The notes under the pieces were generated by a model. That model did not search any database, was not told the origin of the DNA, and saw nothing but the letters and a program-made list of their open reading frames with translations. A stretch of DNA of 34,857 nucleotides, taken from assembly GCA_017542245.1 (NCBI GenBank), contig JAFXXN010000168.1:1-34857 (forward strand). The letters run 5' to 3'. The translations under genes were made by a program, and so were the position numbers. Of this stretch, positions 1 through 6,750 are shown piece by piece. Position 1 is the stretch's first letter, and each line of letters begins with the position of its first letter. The stretch comes from Lachnospiraceae bacterium. Lineage in GTDB: Bacteria; Bacillota; Clostridia; Lachnospirales; Lachnospiraceae.

Positions 1-17
1 AGTAGAAAGGACAAACA

Positions 18-812
18 ATGATTTCAATTTATAAGAATTATCACGTTGCATATTGGTGTATAGGAATCGCTCTGATGACAGGCATGGTTATAGCTATTGT
101 GGCGTTCTCCGATAATACTTGGTATTTCCCGTTAACGATAATTATCCTTACAATAATACTGATCTTTGTAAATGCTTTTATCTTTACACGTCTTGCATCG
201 CAAAGGCTCACTAAAGAAGTGTTACCACTTTTATATGATTGCCGTGCGCATGAATATATAGATAGACTTAGAGCATTGTTTGACAAAAAGACAAAAGGCA
301 CGGTCGTATCGCTATATAATACAATGCTTGCTTGGGGTTATGGTGCTGTTGATGATTACGAATCAGTCTATGAATGCTGCCGGAAGATCACAGCCAAGAA
401 TTACCAGTTAGGAAAGAGTCAATCCATGATCGATTACTACATAAAAAAAGATCAGATTGATCTGGCTCAAAATGAGATTGAAGACCTTAGAAAAAAGACC
501 GTGTTAATGAAAAATCCCAAGTTAAAAGAGACATTCGAGATCAGCATCAAGAATGCAGAATATGCAATACGGATTAAACAGGGTAACTACGAAGGGGCAG
601 AAGAGCACTTTAAGAAAATGCTGGACACAATCAAACCAATTAAGCCATTGTCACAAGTCAGTTATTCGTACTCATTGGGAAGATTGCTTATCTTGAAAGG
701 AGAACCGGAAAGAGCAAAGGAATACCTTCAGGTTGCATATGATCTTGGCGGTGATACAAAATATAAGACGTTTGCAAAAGAGCAACTACTAAATATTGGA
801 GACCAGCTATGA
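18..812 (+). CDS. Membrane-anchored protein with TPR-like helical repeats, function unknown
   Basis: The 264-residue protein opens with two hydrophobic segments (about residues 10-31 and 37-57) separated by a short loop, then a soluble, charged, mostly helical part. The C-terminal 90 residues (a SYSLGRLLILKGEPERAKEYL stretch) read like tetratricopeptide helices, so the soluble part probably scaffolds protein contacts at the cytoplasmic face. The ATG has an AGAAAGG ribosome site about 7 nt upstream. I do not recognise a named family. It stands alone: the next intact gene is convergent and only decayed sequence lies between. A small inverted repeat (GATGAA/TTCATC) just after the stop is too weak to call a terminator. 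I am sure it is a gene but not sure of its function. Confidence 0.8.
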   Translation: MISIYKNYHVAYWCIGIALMTGMVIAIVAFSDNTWYFPLTIIILTIILIFVNAFIFTRLASQRLTKEVLPLLYDCRAHEYIDRLRALFDKKTKGTVVSLYNTMLAWGYGAVDDYESVYECCRKITAKNYQLGKSQSMIDYYIKKDQIDLAQNEIEDLRKKTVLMKNPKLKETFEISIKNAEYAIRIKQGNYEGAEEHFKKMLDTIKPIKPLSQVSYSYSLGRLLILKGEPERAKEYLQVAYDLGGDTKYKTFAKEQLLNIGDQL

Positions 813-916
813 ATAGTCAAGAAAAAGTTTGATGAATTTTTCATCTTGCTTATGGCTCTAAAAATAGCTGACCTTAACAAGACCTTCAGACATCTTCTGG
901 TGATAGTAGTCATTGA

Positions 917-1090
917 ATCGGTGATTCGGACAATGACAGGGAAATGCTCTCGGTCGTGGGATTTCCGATTGCCATGGGAAATGCCGAAGAGGAGATTTTG
1001 AAAATGTGCCGCCTTACCGTTGCGGATAACGATCATAACGGAGTCGGCGAAGCAATTCGCGGAATTAACGGTTTTATACCCTTCGTTTGA
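917..1090 (+). pseudogene. Remnant of a Cof-type HAD hydrolase, C-terminal part only
   Basis: In the +2 frame this stretch reads IGDSDNDREML, then a PIAMGNAEEEIL segment, then VADNDHNGVGEAI and a stop. This is the classic tail of Cof/YidA-type HAD phosphatases: the GDxxND acidic motif of the fourth HAD motif, the AMGNA motif, and the NxxxGVxxAI end. A TGA directly precedes it and the upstream 100 bp do not encode the missing N-terminal 200 or so residues in this frame. No start codon or ribosome site serves it. Its 3' end overlaps the 3' end of the convergent diguanylate cyclase by 17 bp. I read it as a fragment left by an insertion or deletion, not a working enzyme. Confidence 0.7.
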
Positions 1091-2234
1091 GTCCGTTTAC
1101 CCTGTAGTATTCCTCTTTTGCTTTATACATTTCTTCGTCTGCTTTGGCGGCAAGCTGTTCACAATTCAGTTCAGGAAATTCGGAAGCAATGGCAAAGCCG
1201 GAAGATAAACTGATTGATTTTACTTCGCGTCCTTTCCATGCGGCTGCTTTTTCGTTTAATTTCGGAATCATGGTTTCGGCCTGTGCGCGATTCATTTTGG
1301 CAAATACGACAAACTCGTCCCCGCCGATACGATAAACAGAACCATAGTTATCAAAAACTTTTTCGATACATTCTGCCGAGCCGCGGATTAATTCATCTCC
1401 GGCATCGTGTCCGAGTGTATCGTTTGTTCTTTTTAATCCGTTAATATCTACCAGAAAAACGGTCAGGTCATCCGGAAGTTTGGGCATCGCATTGTATTCG
1501 TTTAATTTTTGTGAATATGCATAGCGGCTTTTTGCTCCGGTCAGCGAATCTGTTGTAATCAGAACCGACTGCGCCTGAATTCGTTCATCCGAACGAAGCT
1601 GTGAGTACTCCGAATAATGGATGAATAAAAGGATAGCACTCAGAGAGAGCGTAATATAAGCCGTACGGAAGTCGGCACCGAGCAGTTCCTGAATTCCGAT
1701 TCCTGCAATTACAAGGACCAAAACACCGTACAGAGAAAATCGGTTATGTTTCTTGAATTTTAAACCGTACAATACGAACTGGATAATTACAATGAACAGA
1801 ATTGAAAAATACTCGACCATATAAAAATTATAGAGCGGTCCATGAGAGTAGTAATGATTTGCATCAATTGAAGTCATCCATCCGGTGAAGACGGAAACAA
1901 TCTGAAATGCTGTGTTCAGACCCAAAATTCCATACAGTACCTTGCTGATTTTATTCTTGATTCGTAACTGACCGACAATCGCACCGCCGGCAAGCGGGGT
2001 CAGAATATAATCCATCGCTTTTACAAGGATAATGACCTGCGTCGGAACATTCATATTTCCGTTTATTTTCAGGCCGATCAGTTCTGCCAGTGCGGAAAGC
2101 GCAATTAAAAGATATGAAATATAAAATATTTTTTTGTCCGATTTCCGGATCCGGTTATTCTCCCAAACCAGAATGCTCAGGACTCCGAGTGACATCCAGG
2201 ATATAAGAATAATGGATGAATAATAATCAAACAT
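1074..2234 (-). CDS. Membrane diguanylate cyclase (GGDEF)
   Basis: The 386-residue protein begins with about seven hydrophobic segments over residues 1-210 and ends in a GGDEF domain (about residues 225-380). The signature RIGGDEFVVFA is intact, with the upstream DSLTGAKSR and VDINGLKRTND motifs that bind GTP and Mg2+. It should make cyclic di-GMP from two GTP at the membrane; the N-terminal part probably senses an unknown signal. The inhibitory RxxD site expected five residues before GGDEF is replaced by DNYG, so canonical product inhibition is absent. The ATG has GGAG about 9 nt upstream on the minus strand. It is transcribed alone and converges on a HAD remnant. It is the only cyclic-dinucleotide enzyme in the window, which matters for the riboswitch at 6359. 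Confidence 0.92.
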   Translation of the reverse strand: MFDYYSSIILISWMSLGVLSILVWENNRIRKSDKKIFYISYLLIALSALAELIGLKINGNMNVPTQVIILVKAMDYILTPLAGGAIVGQLRIKNKISKVLYGILGLNTAFQIVSVFTGWMTSIDANHYYSHGPLYNFYMVEYFSILFIVIIQFVLYGLKFKKHNRFSLYGVLVLVIAGIGIQELLGADFRTAYITLSLSAILLFIHYSEYSQLRSDERIQAQSVLITTDSLTGAKSRYAYSQKLNEYNAMPKLPDDLTVFLVDINGLKRTNDTLGHDAGDELIRGSAECIEKVFDNYGSVYRIGGDEFVVFAKMNRAQAETMIPKLNEKAAAWKGREVKSISLSSGFAIASEFPELNCEQLAAKADEEMYKAKEEYYRVNGLKRRV

Positions 2235-2260
2235 ACAGTAATTCTCCGATTTTTCTAAAA

Positions 2261-2272
2261 ATTCATATGAAT
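2261..2272. promoter_or_regulatory. 12-bp perfect palindrome upstream of the diguanylate cyclase
   Basis: ATTCATATGAAT is a perfect palindrome 27 bp upstream of the minus-strand diguanylate cyclase start. Its place would suit an operator, but AT-rich palindromes of this size also arise by chance. No convincing -35/-10 pair was found around it. Confidence 0.25.
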
Positions 2273-2347
2273 AATTTTAACACAAGTACCTAAAAATCTC
2301 AAAAAAGACACATTAAGGATAAGATATATAGGGAAAATGGATTTCTT

Positions 2348-2596
2348 GTGGAAAATGCAACCGAGAGATACATTCATTTTAAGAAACTCTATCCTGATCT
2401 TAGCGAGTGGATGACAGCGAGCATGCGTGCATATGGGAAGATCATACGGATGAATATAAACTTGAAATGGATGAATTTATATCATCTTCCGGCAAATGAA
2501 GCTTTTAATCAGGATGATTTCAGGATTATCGGTTATGTTTTTACTAAACAAAGTGGCGGTATAACCATTTTGATGATAAATCTTGATTTGGTGTGA
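2348..2596 (+). CDS. Doubtful small ORF or gene fragment, 82 residues
   Basis: This open frame uses a GTG start without a clear ribosome site and runs into the first copy of the tandem repeat that follows. The product is not obviously related to a family I know; its tryptophan- and tyrosine-rich middle (EWMTASMRAYGKI) looks protein-like, not random. It may be a shortened remnant whose real 5' end is gone, or non-coding DNA. It is listed because it is the only candidate between the diguanylate cyclase and the ATPase. Confidence 0.25.
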   Translation: MENATERYIHFKKLYPDLSEWMTASMRAYGKIIRMNINLKWMNLYHLPANEAFNQDDFRIIGYVFTKQSGGITILMINLDLV

Positions 2597-2698
2597 AATT
2601 CAAGAATTAAAAATCTTGATTTGTGTCGCAAGAGGGATTATAATCAAAAAAACATGATTTGGTGTAAATGTCACGAATTAAAAATCTTGATTTGGTGA
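2581..2698 (+). repeat. Tandem ~33-bp direct repeats upstream of the ATPase gene
   Basis: Four copies of a core close to TCTTGATTTGGTG start at about 2581, 2614, 2652 and 2685, spaced 33, 38 and 33 bp. Copies 1 and 3 keep a longer match that includes GAATTAAAAATCT. The last copy ends at the ribosome site of the ATPase gene (GATGAGG). Three-helical-turn spacing immediately before a start codon fits a multi-site operator, or repeated DNA that forms part of the leader. Confidence 0.6.
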
Positions 2699-2710
2699 TG
2701 AGGTATGCTT

Positions 2711-4063
2711 ATGAAGCGCAAAATTGAAGAAAAAATCCTTAAATGGAAAGCAAATAGCAATGGCAAAACAGCCTTACTTATTGATGGTGCCAGACGTGTC
2801 GGAAAGAGTTATATAGTTGAGGAATTTGCTAGGCAAAACTATAAGTCATATATTCTAATCGATTTTAATCAAATTGGTTCCGAAATCACTGATCTCTTTG
2901 ATTTGAATCTTCGAGATCTCGACAGCTTCTTTATGTATCTGTCGGCTGCCTTTAATGTAAAACTATATGACAGAGAGTCACTGATTATTTTTGATGAGGT
3001 TCAGTTATATCCTCGAGCAAGAGCTGCAATTAAATTCCTTGTAGCAGATGGCAGATACGATTATATTGAGACTGGTTCTCTTATGTCTATTAAGAAAAAT
3101 GTAAAAGACATTGTTATTCCATCGGAAGAACGTCATATTAAGATGTATCCCATGGATTTTGAGGAGTTTCTATGGGCAAAGGGCGAAGATATGATAATGC
3201 CTCTGATATTGGATTGTTTTGAAAAAAGGAATCCATTGGGACAAGCTTTGCATCGTAAAGTCATGACACTTTTTCGTGAATACGTAATCATCGGCGGAAT
3301 GCCTCAAGTTGTCAAGGAGTATATAGAGACTGGAAACTTCGAAGCAGCCGATCAGATTAAAAGAGATATCCTGACTTTGTACAGGGAGGATATTCAGAAA
3401 CATGCGGAAGGTTACGAGGGAAAAGTGGAGAGTATCTTTGATGAGATTCCTGCTCAACTGTCAAAGCATGAAAAGAAGTTTACGATTTCTTCCTTGGGGA
3501 AAGGAGCTCGTTTTAGAGATTATGAGAGTGCGTTTCTTTGGCTTCAGGATTCTATGATGACAAATGTGTGTTTCAATTCAACTGAACCCAATATAGGTTT
3601 AAAGCTTAACCGTAATAATTCTGCTTTTAAAATGTACATGGGAGATACCGGGCTTCTGATTAGTCACGCTTTTGACGAAAATGGGATTGTTTCAGAGGAA
3701 ATATATAAAAAGCTGTTGTTTGGCAAGTTGGAAGTCAACGAGGGAATGATTTTTGAAAATATAGTATCACAAATGCTTGTTGCTAATGGTCGTGCCCTAT
3801 ACTTCTATTCTAATTCATCTCGAACGGATAAGGATAGCAGAATGGAAATTGATTTTCTTTTGGCAAAGAGCAAAACAACCAATCGGCACAATATATCTCC
3901 GCTTGAAGTTAAATCTGGAAAGAATTATACGTTATCATCTTTGAATAAATTCAGAAAAAAGTATTCTGAGCAGTTGAATGAAGCGTTTGTTTTACATACT
4001 GCTGATCTGAGTGAGAAAGATGGAATAACGTATTTGCCTGTTTATATGATTGTTTGTCTATAG
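2711..4063 (+). CDS. AAA ATPase with C-terminal DUF4143 (PD-(D/E)XK-like) domain
   Basis: The ATPase half carries Walker A GARRVGKS (residues 26-33) and Walker B LIIFDEVQ (91-98), followed by the 'ETGSLMS' sensor-like segment, as in the AAA_14 group. The C-terminal half is the DUF4143 domain, with EIDFL (379-383) and LEVKSGK (398-404) spaced like a PD-(D/E)XK nuclease core. Length (451) is normal for the family. I chose ATG 2711 over 2705 because the GATGAGG ribosome site leaves 7 nt to it but only 1 nt to the earlier one. These proteins are common, often horizontally moved, orphan ATPases of poorly known function. It is monocistronic, with tandem repeats directly upstream. Confidence 0.85.
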   Translation: MKRKIEEKILKWKANSNGKTALLIDGARRVGKSYIVEEFARQNYKSYILIDFNQIGSEITDLFDLNLRDLDSFFMYLSAAFNVKLYDRESLIIFDEVQLYPRARAAIKFLVADGRYDYIETGSLMSIKKNVKDIVIPSEERHIKMYPMDFEEFLWAKGEDMIMPLILDCFEKRNPLGQALHRKVMTLFREYVIIGGMPQVVKEYIETGNFEAADQIKRDILTLYREDIQKHAEGYEGKVESIFDEIPAQLSKHEKKFTISSLGKGARFRDYESAFLWLQDSMMTNVCFNSTEPNIGLKLNRNNSAFKMYMGDTGLLISHAFDENGIVSEEIYKKLLFGKLEVNEGMIFENIVSQMLVANGRALYFYSNSSRTDKDSRMEIDFLLAKSKTTNRHNISPLEVKSGKNYTLSSLNKFRKKYSEQLNEAFVLHTADLSEKDGITYLPVYMIVCL

Positions 4064-4224
4064 CAAAGAATGCTGATTGATAAAAGTCAGGGAGTCGAAA
4101 TCGTGGTCAAAAGAGTAAATAGCAAGTTATACCGGAAGATAATCGCACTAGTTTAATTAATATAATTTGGAATTTAGAACGTTATGGATCGGTTGAGATA
4201 TACCGGTCTTATTTTTGCCCATAA

Positions 4225-4268
4225 TTGACACAAAGTAAAACTTTATGCAATATATAGTTATACTTTGT
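4225..4268 (+). promoter_or_regulatory. Promoter/operator region of the XRE-NYN operon
   Basis: A TTGACA box (4225-4230) is followed by the AT-rich stretch AATATATAG; no hexamer at 17 nt is ideal, the best -10 options being around 4248-4256. An 8-bp inverted repeat ACAAAGTA (4230-4237) and TACTTTGT (4261-4268) brackets this stretch, with a third half-site ACTTT at 4240-4244. This layout suits autoregulation by the HTH protein encoded just downstream. Confidence 0.5.
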
Positions 4269-4309
4269 TTTAATCAAAAGAGAAAAATGATAAGTTGAAG
4301 GTGATGAAA

Positions 4310-5257
4310 ATGAGTACATTTTTAAAAAGAAGCAGAGAAGTAGCGGGATTAACACAAGCTCAATTGGCGGAACGAATGGGTGTTTCTACGGTAGCTGTTC
4401 AGAATTGGGAAAGTGGGAAAACGAACATTAGTTATGAAAGATATCCGGAACTCTCGTTAATTCTTAATATTCCGGTTGACAGACTAATAAAGGAAACGAT
4501 TATTGAGGTTGATAAGACTCGTGTTGATAATTGGCCGGATTTTCTTTTTTCTGAATATACTAATGAAGTTGCCAATATGCTTCATTTAAATATGGCTCAG
4601 CAGGATATGTTTGGACTTTTATATATCTATAATACAGAGTTTCGTGAATATGATTATATAAGCAGAGGAAGCTTTGACGAATACTTAAATAATATTCCGT
4701 ATGGGTTTATTGATCGTGTGGGAAGCATTCAATTTATGAATCAAGCTGACGGTCTTTATAGGGTTTTAAGACATGTTAGTACAAGTTTCTTATTAAAGGT
4801 ACTAAAACTTAATCCGGATTCAGAATTTAATGTAAGAAAAATGTCGAAGAATCTTATTTGCGAATTTATTGATGAAGGATATAAAGAGGCAGATGCATAC
4901 GATGAAGAAGGTTATGAAGAAGGTTATGAAGAAGATGGTTGCCTTCGTTTCGATATTAATATGAGAAGGGCTAAGATTATGCTTCCGATTTTGGAGGAAA
5001 GCGGTCCTATTCATTTTACAGATGGTAATTGGGCAAATCCGATTAGAGATGATATTCCAGAGAAATTGTCGGATGGAATTTTGGAATCATTATGTATTAC
5101 GAAAGAAGCTTTTAAAATGGGATATCGAAAAGATGAGTATACGGGTATGTTTACTTATAGTTTACAGGATGTAACAAATTATAAGAATAAGAAAGACCGT
5201 TGGATTTGGGAAATCAATGATAATGGTCGGAAATTAATGGAGTGGTTTAAAGAATGA
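4310..5257 (+). CDS. XRE-family transcriptional regulator with a large C-terminal domain
   Basis: Residues 3-50 form a clear Cro/C1-type helix-turn-helix (GLTQAQLAERMGVSTVAVQNWESG). The remaining roughly 265 residues are unassigned; they include an acidic stretch encoded by a 12-bp tandem repeat (GAAGAAGGTTAT, about 4904-4939) and end in a lysine-rich tail. ATG 4310 is chosen because GAAGG lies 8 nt upstream; upstream TTG and ATG codons lack that spacing. The stop overlaps the NYN gene by 4 bp (ATGA), so the two are one transcriptional and translational unit. I infer it represses its own operon through the inverted repeat at 4230-4268 and may sense a signal through the C-terminal part. Confidence 0.85.
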   Translation: MSTFLKRSREVAGLTQAQLAERMGVSTVAVQNWESGKTNISYERYPELSLILNIPVDRLIKETIIEVDKTRVDNWPDFLFSEYTNEVANMLHLNMAQQDMFGLLYIYNTEFREYDYISRGSFDEYLNNIPYGFIDRVGSIQFMNQADGLYRVLRHVSTSFLLKVLKLNPDSEFNVRKMSKNLICEFIDEGYKEADAYDEEGYEEGYEEDGCLRFDINMRRAKIMLPILEESGPIHFTDGNWANPIRDDIPEKLSDGILESLCITKEAFKMGYRKDEYTGMFTYSLQDVTNYKNKKDRWIWEINDNGRKLMEWFKE

Positions 5258-5691
5258 AAAAACGAGTTCCCATGAAAAAGAAAAATACCGGAGTCCTTAT
5301 TGACGGAGAGAATATTACTGCAAAAAAAGCAGCAATGATCATGCATATTGTGAACGAGCAAGGTGTTCTAGACATGGGGAAAGTTTACGGAATCCAAAAA
5401 GATGACCGGACAAAGAATTGGAAAACAAAAGCCAAGGAATTAGGTATAGAGGATATCCGTCTGTATGGCGGCCCTCAAAAAAATAAGGTAGATAATAAAA
5501 TCAAGAGGGATGCAAGAAGAATGATTAATCAGAATAAGAATGTAGATATCATATGCCTTGCAACCAATGACGGCGGATATGCAGATGTTATTACAGAACT
5601 GAGACAGGCAGGGAAAAAGGTAGTTGTTATTGGTGAAAAAAGGGCTTCTGAGAAATTAAGAAAGTCTTGTAGCAGATTTATAGAGGTTTAA
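5254..5691 (+). CDS. NYN-domain (PIN-like) ribonuclease
   Basis: The 145-residue protein is essentially one NYN/LabA-type domain. The conserved acidic residues are visible: VLIDGENI (D17), DNKIKRD (D80 and D86) and ATNDGGYADV (D106, D111). Family members fold like PIN/FLAP nucleases and cut RNA with metal ions. The small size, overlap with an XRE regulator and mobile setting suggest a regulated RNase, possibly toxin-like, though no antitoxin other than the regulator is present. The start could be 5254 (overlapping ATGA) or 5272; neither has an ideal ribosome site and the former is preferred for coupling. Confidence 0.85.
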   Translation: MKKRVPMKKKNTGVLIDGENITAKKAAMIMHIVNEQGVLDMGKVYGIQKDDRTKNWKTKAKELGIEDIRLYGGPQKNKVDNKIKRDARRMINQNKNVDIICLATNDGGYADVITELRQAGKKVVVIGEKRASEKLRKSCSRFIEV

Positions 5692-6021
5692 TTGATGGGA
5701 AGTCGAAAAAACATCGGGAAGGTTTCATATTTCAATTATCGATGCAAAATACCGCAAAAAGGAGTGCTTGGCTTTTTTCTTTTGCAAAAACACAAAAATA
5801 GTGTAAAATGGTAAAAGCTGTGTGAAACATGGCGGGAAGAATTACTGAAAACAAGGAGATATAGGAAATATATGAAACTAGGAATCGTGCGAAACGGCCG
5901 ATTTTCAAGATTTTGCTCTGAAACCCGCATAAACAGTGGCTTTGCGAACCCGCATAAAAACTGAATTCTAAAAAATTGTTTTTTATAGTTTCATTTTTCT
6001 TTTTACAGTTTCACCGAAGTT

Positions 6022-6220
6022 GGGTACGTGGTGGGTACGTAAAAAGGGTACGTAAGTAACAAGAAATTAGAGTCCTAATGCTTTTTTGAAAAAATTAAAA
6101 AATTCTCATTTTAAAATCAGCCGCAAAGGCTGATTTTTTGCTATGTACCCAGGTGTTATGTACCTACTCCAGTTTCATCTTTTTTAAAGTACCCAGGTTT
6201 GTTGTTACACGTACCCAGGT
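6022..6220. repeat. Oppositely oriented GTACCC repeat sets around a terminator
   Basis: GGGTACGT occurs at 6022-6029, 6033-6040 and 6046-6053. Beyond the terminator, GTACCCAGGT occurs at 6145-6154, 6189-6198 and 6211-6220, with a partial GTACCT at 6160-6165. The last three full copies are spaced 44 and 22 bp, so they are phased by multiples of about two helical turns. The arrangement resembles protein-binding arrays such as recombinase arm sites or iterons; no protein in the window is tied to them. Confidence 0.6.
6113..6139. terminator. Intrinsic terminator, bidirectional type
   Basis: A perfect 10-bp stem AAAATCAGCC/GGCTGATTTT with a 5-nt GCAAA loop, followed by a T run on the plus strand and preceded by A-rich sequence that gives a T run on the minus strand. 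Confidence 0.8.
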
Positions 6221-6233
6221 GACGAAAAAAGTG

Positions 6234-6248
6234 CCACCATTATGGTGG
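6234..6248. promoter_or_regulatory. Palindrome CCACCAT-T-ATGGTGG, possible operator
   Basis: Perfect 7-bp arms around a single base, about 60 bp upstream of the -35 box of the riboswitch-led operon. It could bind a regulator of that operon, for example the excisionase-like protein it encodes; this is inference from position only. Confidence 0.4.
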
Positions 6249-6309
6249 GAATGTGTGGAAATAATCATAAAAATTTACATTTTGTTCATATAAAAGAGAG
6301 TCAAATTTA

Positions 6310-6338
6310 TAGACATTATTCGCAAATCTGACTACAAT
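6310..6338 (+). promoter_or_regulatory. Promoter of the riboswitch-led operon
   Basis: TAGACA (6310-6315), a 17-nt spacer and TACAAT (6333-6338) make a good sigma-A promoter. The expected transcription start near 6345 falls just before the aptamer, so the RNA would begin almost directly with the riboswitch. Confidence 0.7.
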
Positions 6339-6358
6339 ATAAGAGTAGTTTAATAAAT

Positions 6359-6430
6359 TTTGGTAAAGCCGTGGAAACGCGGTGGCACAAAGCTCTAGAA
6401 CCTGTTAAATGGTAGTCAGCTGCAGTACAG
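6359..6430 (+). ncRNA. GEMM-I-like cyclic dinucleotide (c-di-GMP-I class) riboswitch aptamer
   Basis: The order of elements follows the GEMM-I consensus. A GGTAAAGCC strand corresponds to GGCAAACC. A stem GCCGTG/CGCGGT is capped by a GAAA tetraloop. Then comes GGCACAAAGC (consensus GACGCAAAGC), and a second helix, AGCT plus ACC paired with GGT plus AGCT, holding the segment GGTAGTCAGCTGC that matches the usual GGCAGCCAGGTTGCC. The promoter ends about 20 nt before it and a terminator hairpin follows at 6441. Two bases in the ACGCAAAG block differ from consensus, so ligand preference (c-di-GMP or 3',3'-cGAMP) cannot be fixed. The fit was made by eye; a covariance-model search would decide. Confidence 0.65.
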
Positions 6431-6440
6431 ATGAGATCGG

Positions 6441-6489
6441 AAGCATCTTTCTACCGTGAGGTTTAGTGAAGGATGCTTTTATTGTCTTT
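6441..6489 (+). terminator. Terminator hairpin acting as likely riboswitch expression platform
   Basis: An 11-bp stem AAGCATCTTTC (6441-6451) with GAAGGATGCTT (6468-6478), one G-U pair and a 16-nt loop, runs into TTATTGTCTTT and then the AGGAGG ribosome site of the first gene. A terminator between an aptamer and a start codon is the standard layout for ligand-controlled transcription. The anti-terminator partner was not identified. Confidence 0.65.
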
Positions 6490-6500
6490 AGGAGGTTTGT

Positions 6501-6743
6501 ATGAATAAGGACTTTATCTCAGCAAAAGAATACGCAGCTAAATATAATCTACATCCAAGAACAGTTCAAAAGTGGTGCGCTGAAGGGAAAATAGAAGATG
6601 CATTTAAATTTGGTGCTTCTTGGGCTGTTCCAGATAGGGCTCCGAGGCCAAAGGACAATAGATATAAAACTGGTGATTGGGTAGGATATCGCAAGAGAGA
6701 ACGTAAAAGCATGATGAATAATAAAGAAAGAGTTGAGGAATAG
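6501..6743 (+). CDS. Excisionase-like helix-turn-helix protein
   Basis: The 80-residue protein starts with a MerR/Xis-type winged helix-turn-helix: SAKEYAAKYNLHPRTVQKWC, then a basic segment with W and P residues (SWAVPDRAPRPKDNR) typical of small excisionase-family binders. An AGGAGG site lies 5-6 nt before the ATG. It is the first gene after the riboswitch terminator and is followed after 7 bp by the dynamin gene. Proteins of this shape either direct excision or serve as local regulators; with no integrase nearby I favour a regulator or architectural protein of this operon. Confidence 0.8.
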   Translation: MNKDFISAKEYAAKYNLHPRTVQKWCAEGKIEDAFKFGASWAVPDRAPRPKDNRYKTGDWVGYRKRERKSMMNNKERVEE

Positions 6744-6750
6744 GCACTTT

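Larger units (their letters stand above)
5692..6309. other. About 620 bp without a convincing gene, rich in repeats
   Basis: Recognisable items are a promoter-like pair TTGCAA (5782-5787) - 16 nt - TAAAAT (5804-5809), a direct repeat AACCCGCATAAA (5922-5933 and 5948-5959) that could be an attachment-site type repeat, two sets of GTACCC-containing repeats, a terminator and a palindrome (listed separately). A 30-codon ORF at 5872-5964 follows the promoter-like pair but nothing else supports it. The segment lacks an integrase, and I could not find a matching copy of the direct repeat elsewhere in the window. Confidence 0.5.

Noticed and set aside
813-916. Search for the missing N-terminal part of the HAD hydrolase
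   Set aside because: No frame here gives HAD motifs; stops lie directly before the conserved tail.
728-1036. 102-codon minus-strand frame
   Set aside because: It overlaps the end of the membrane/TPR-like gene and the HAD remnant; the plus-strand HAD motifs are convincing and the minus frame has none.
2705-2710. ATG 2705 as start of the DUF4143 ATPase
   Set aside because: It is 1 nt from the ribosome site; ATG 2711 has correct spacing.
5872-5964. 30-codon ORF with nearby promoter-like boxes
   Set aside because: Ribosome site is marginal, the peptide has no recognisable features, and the frame covers the direct repeat; mentioned in the gap entry only.
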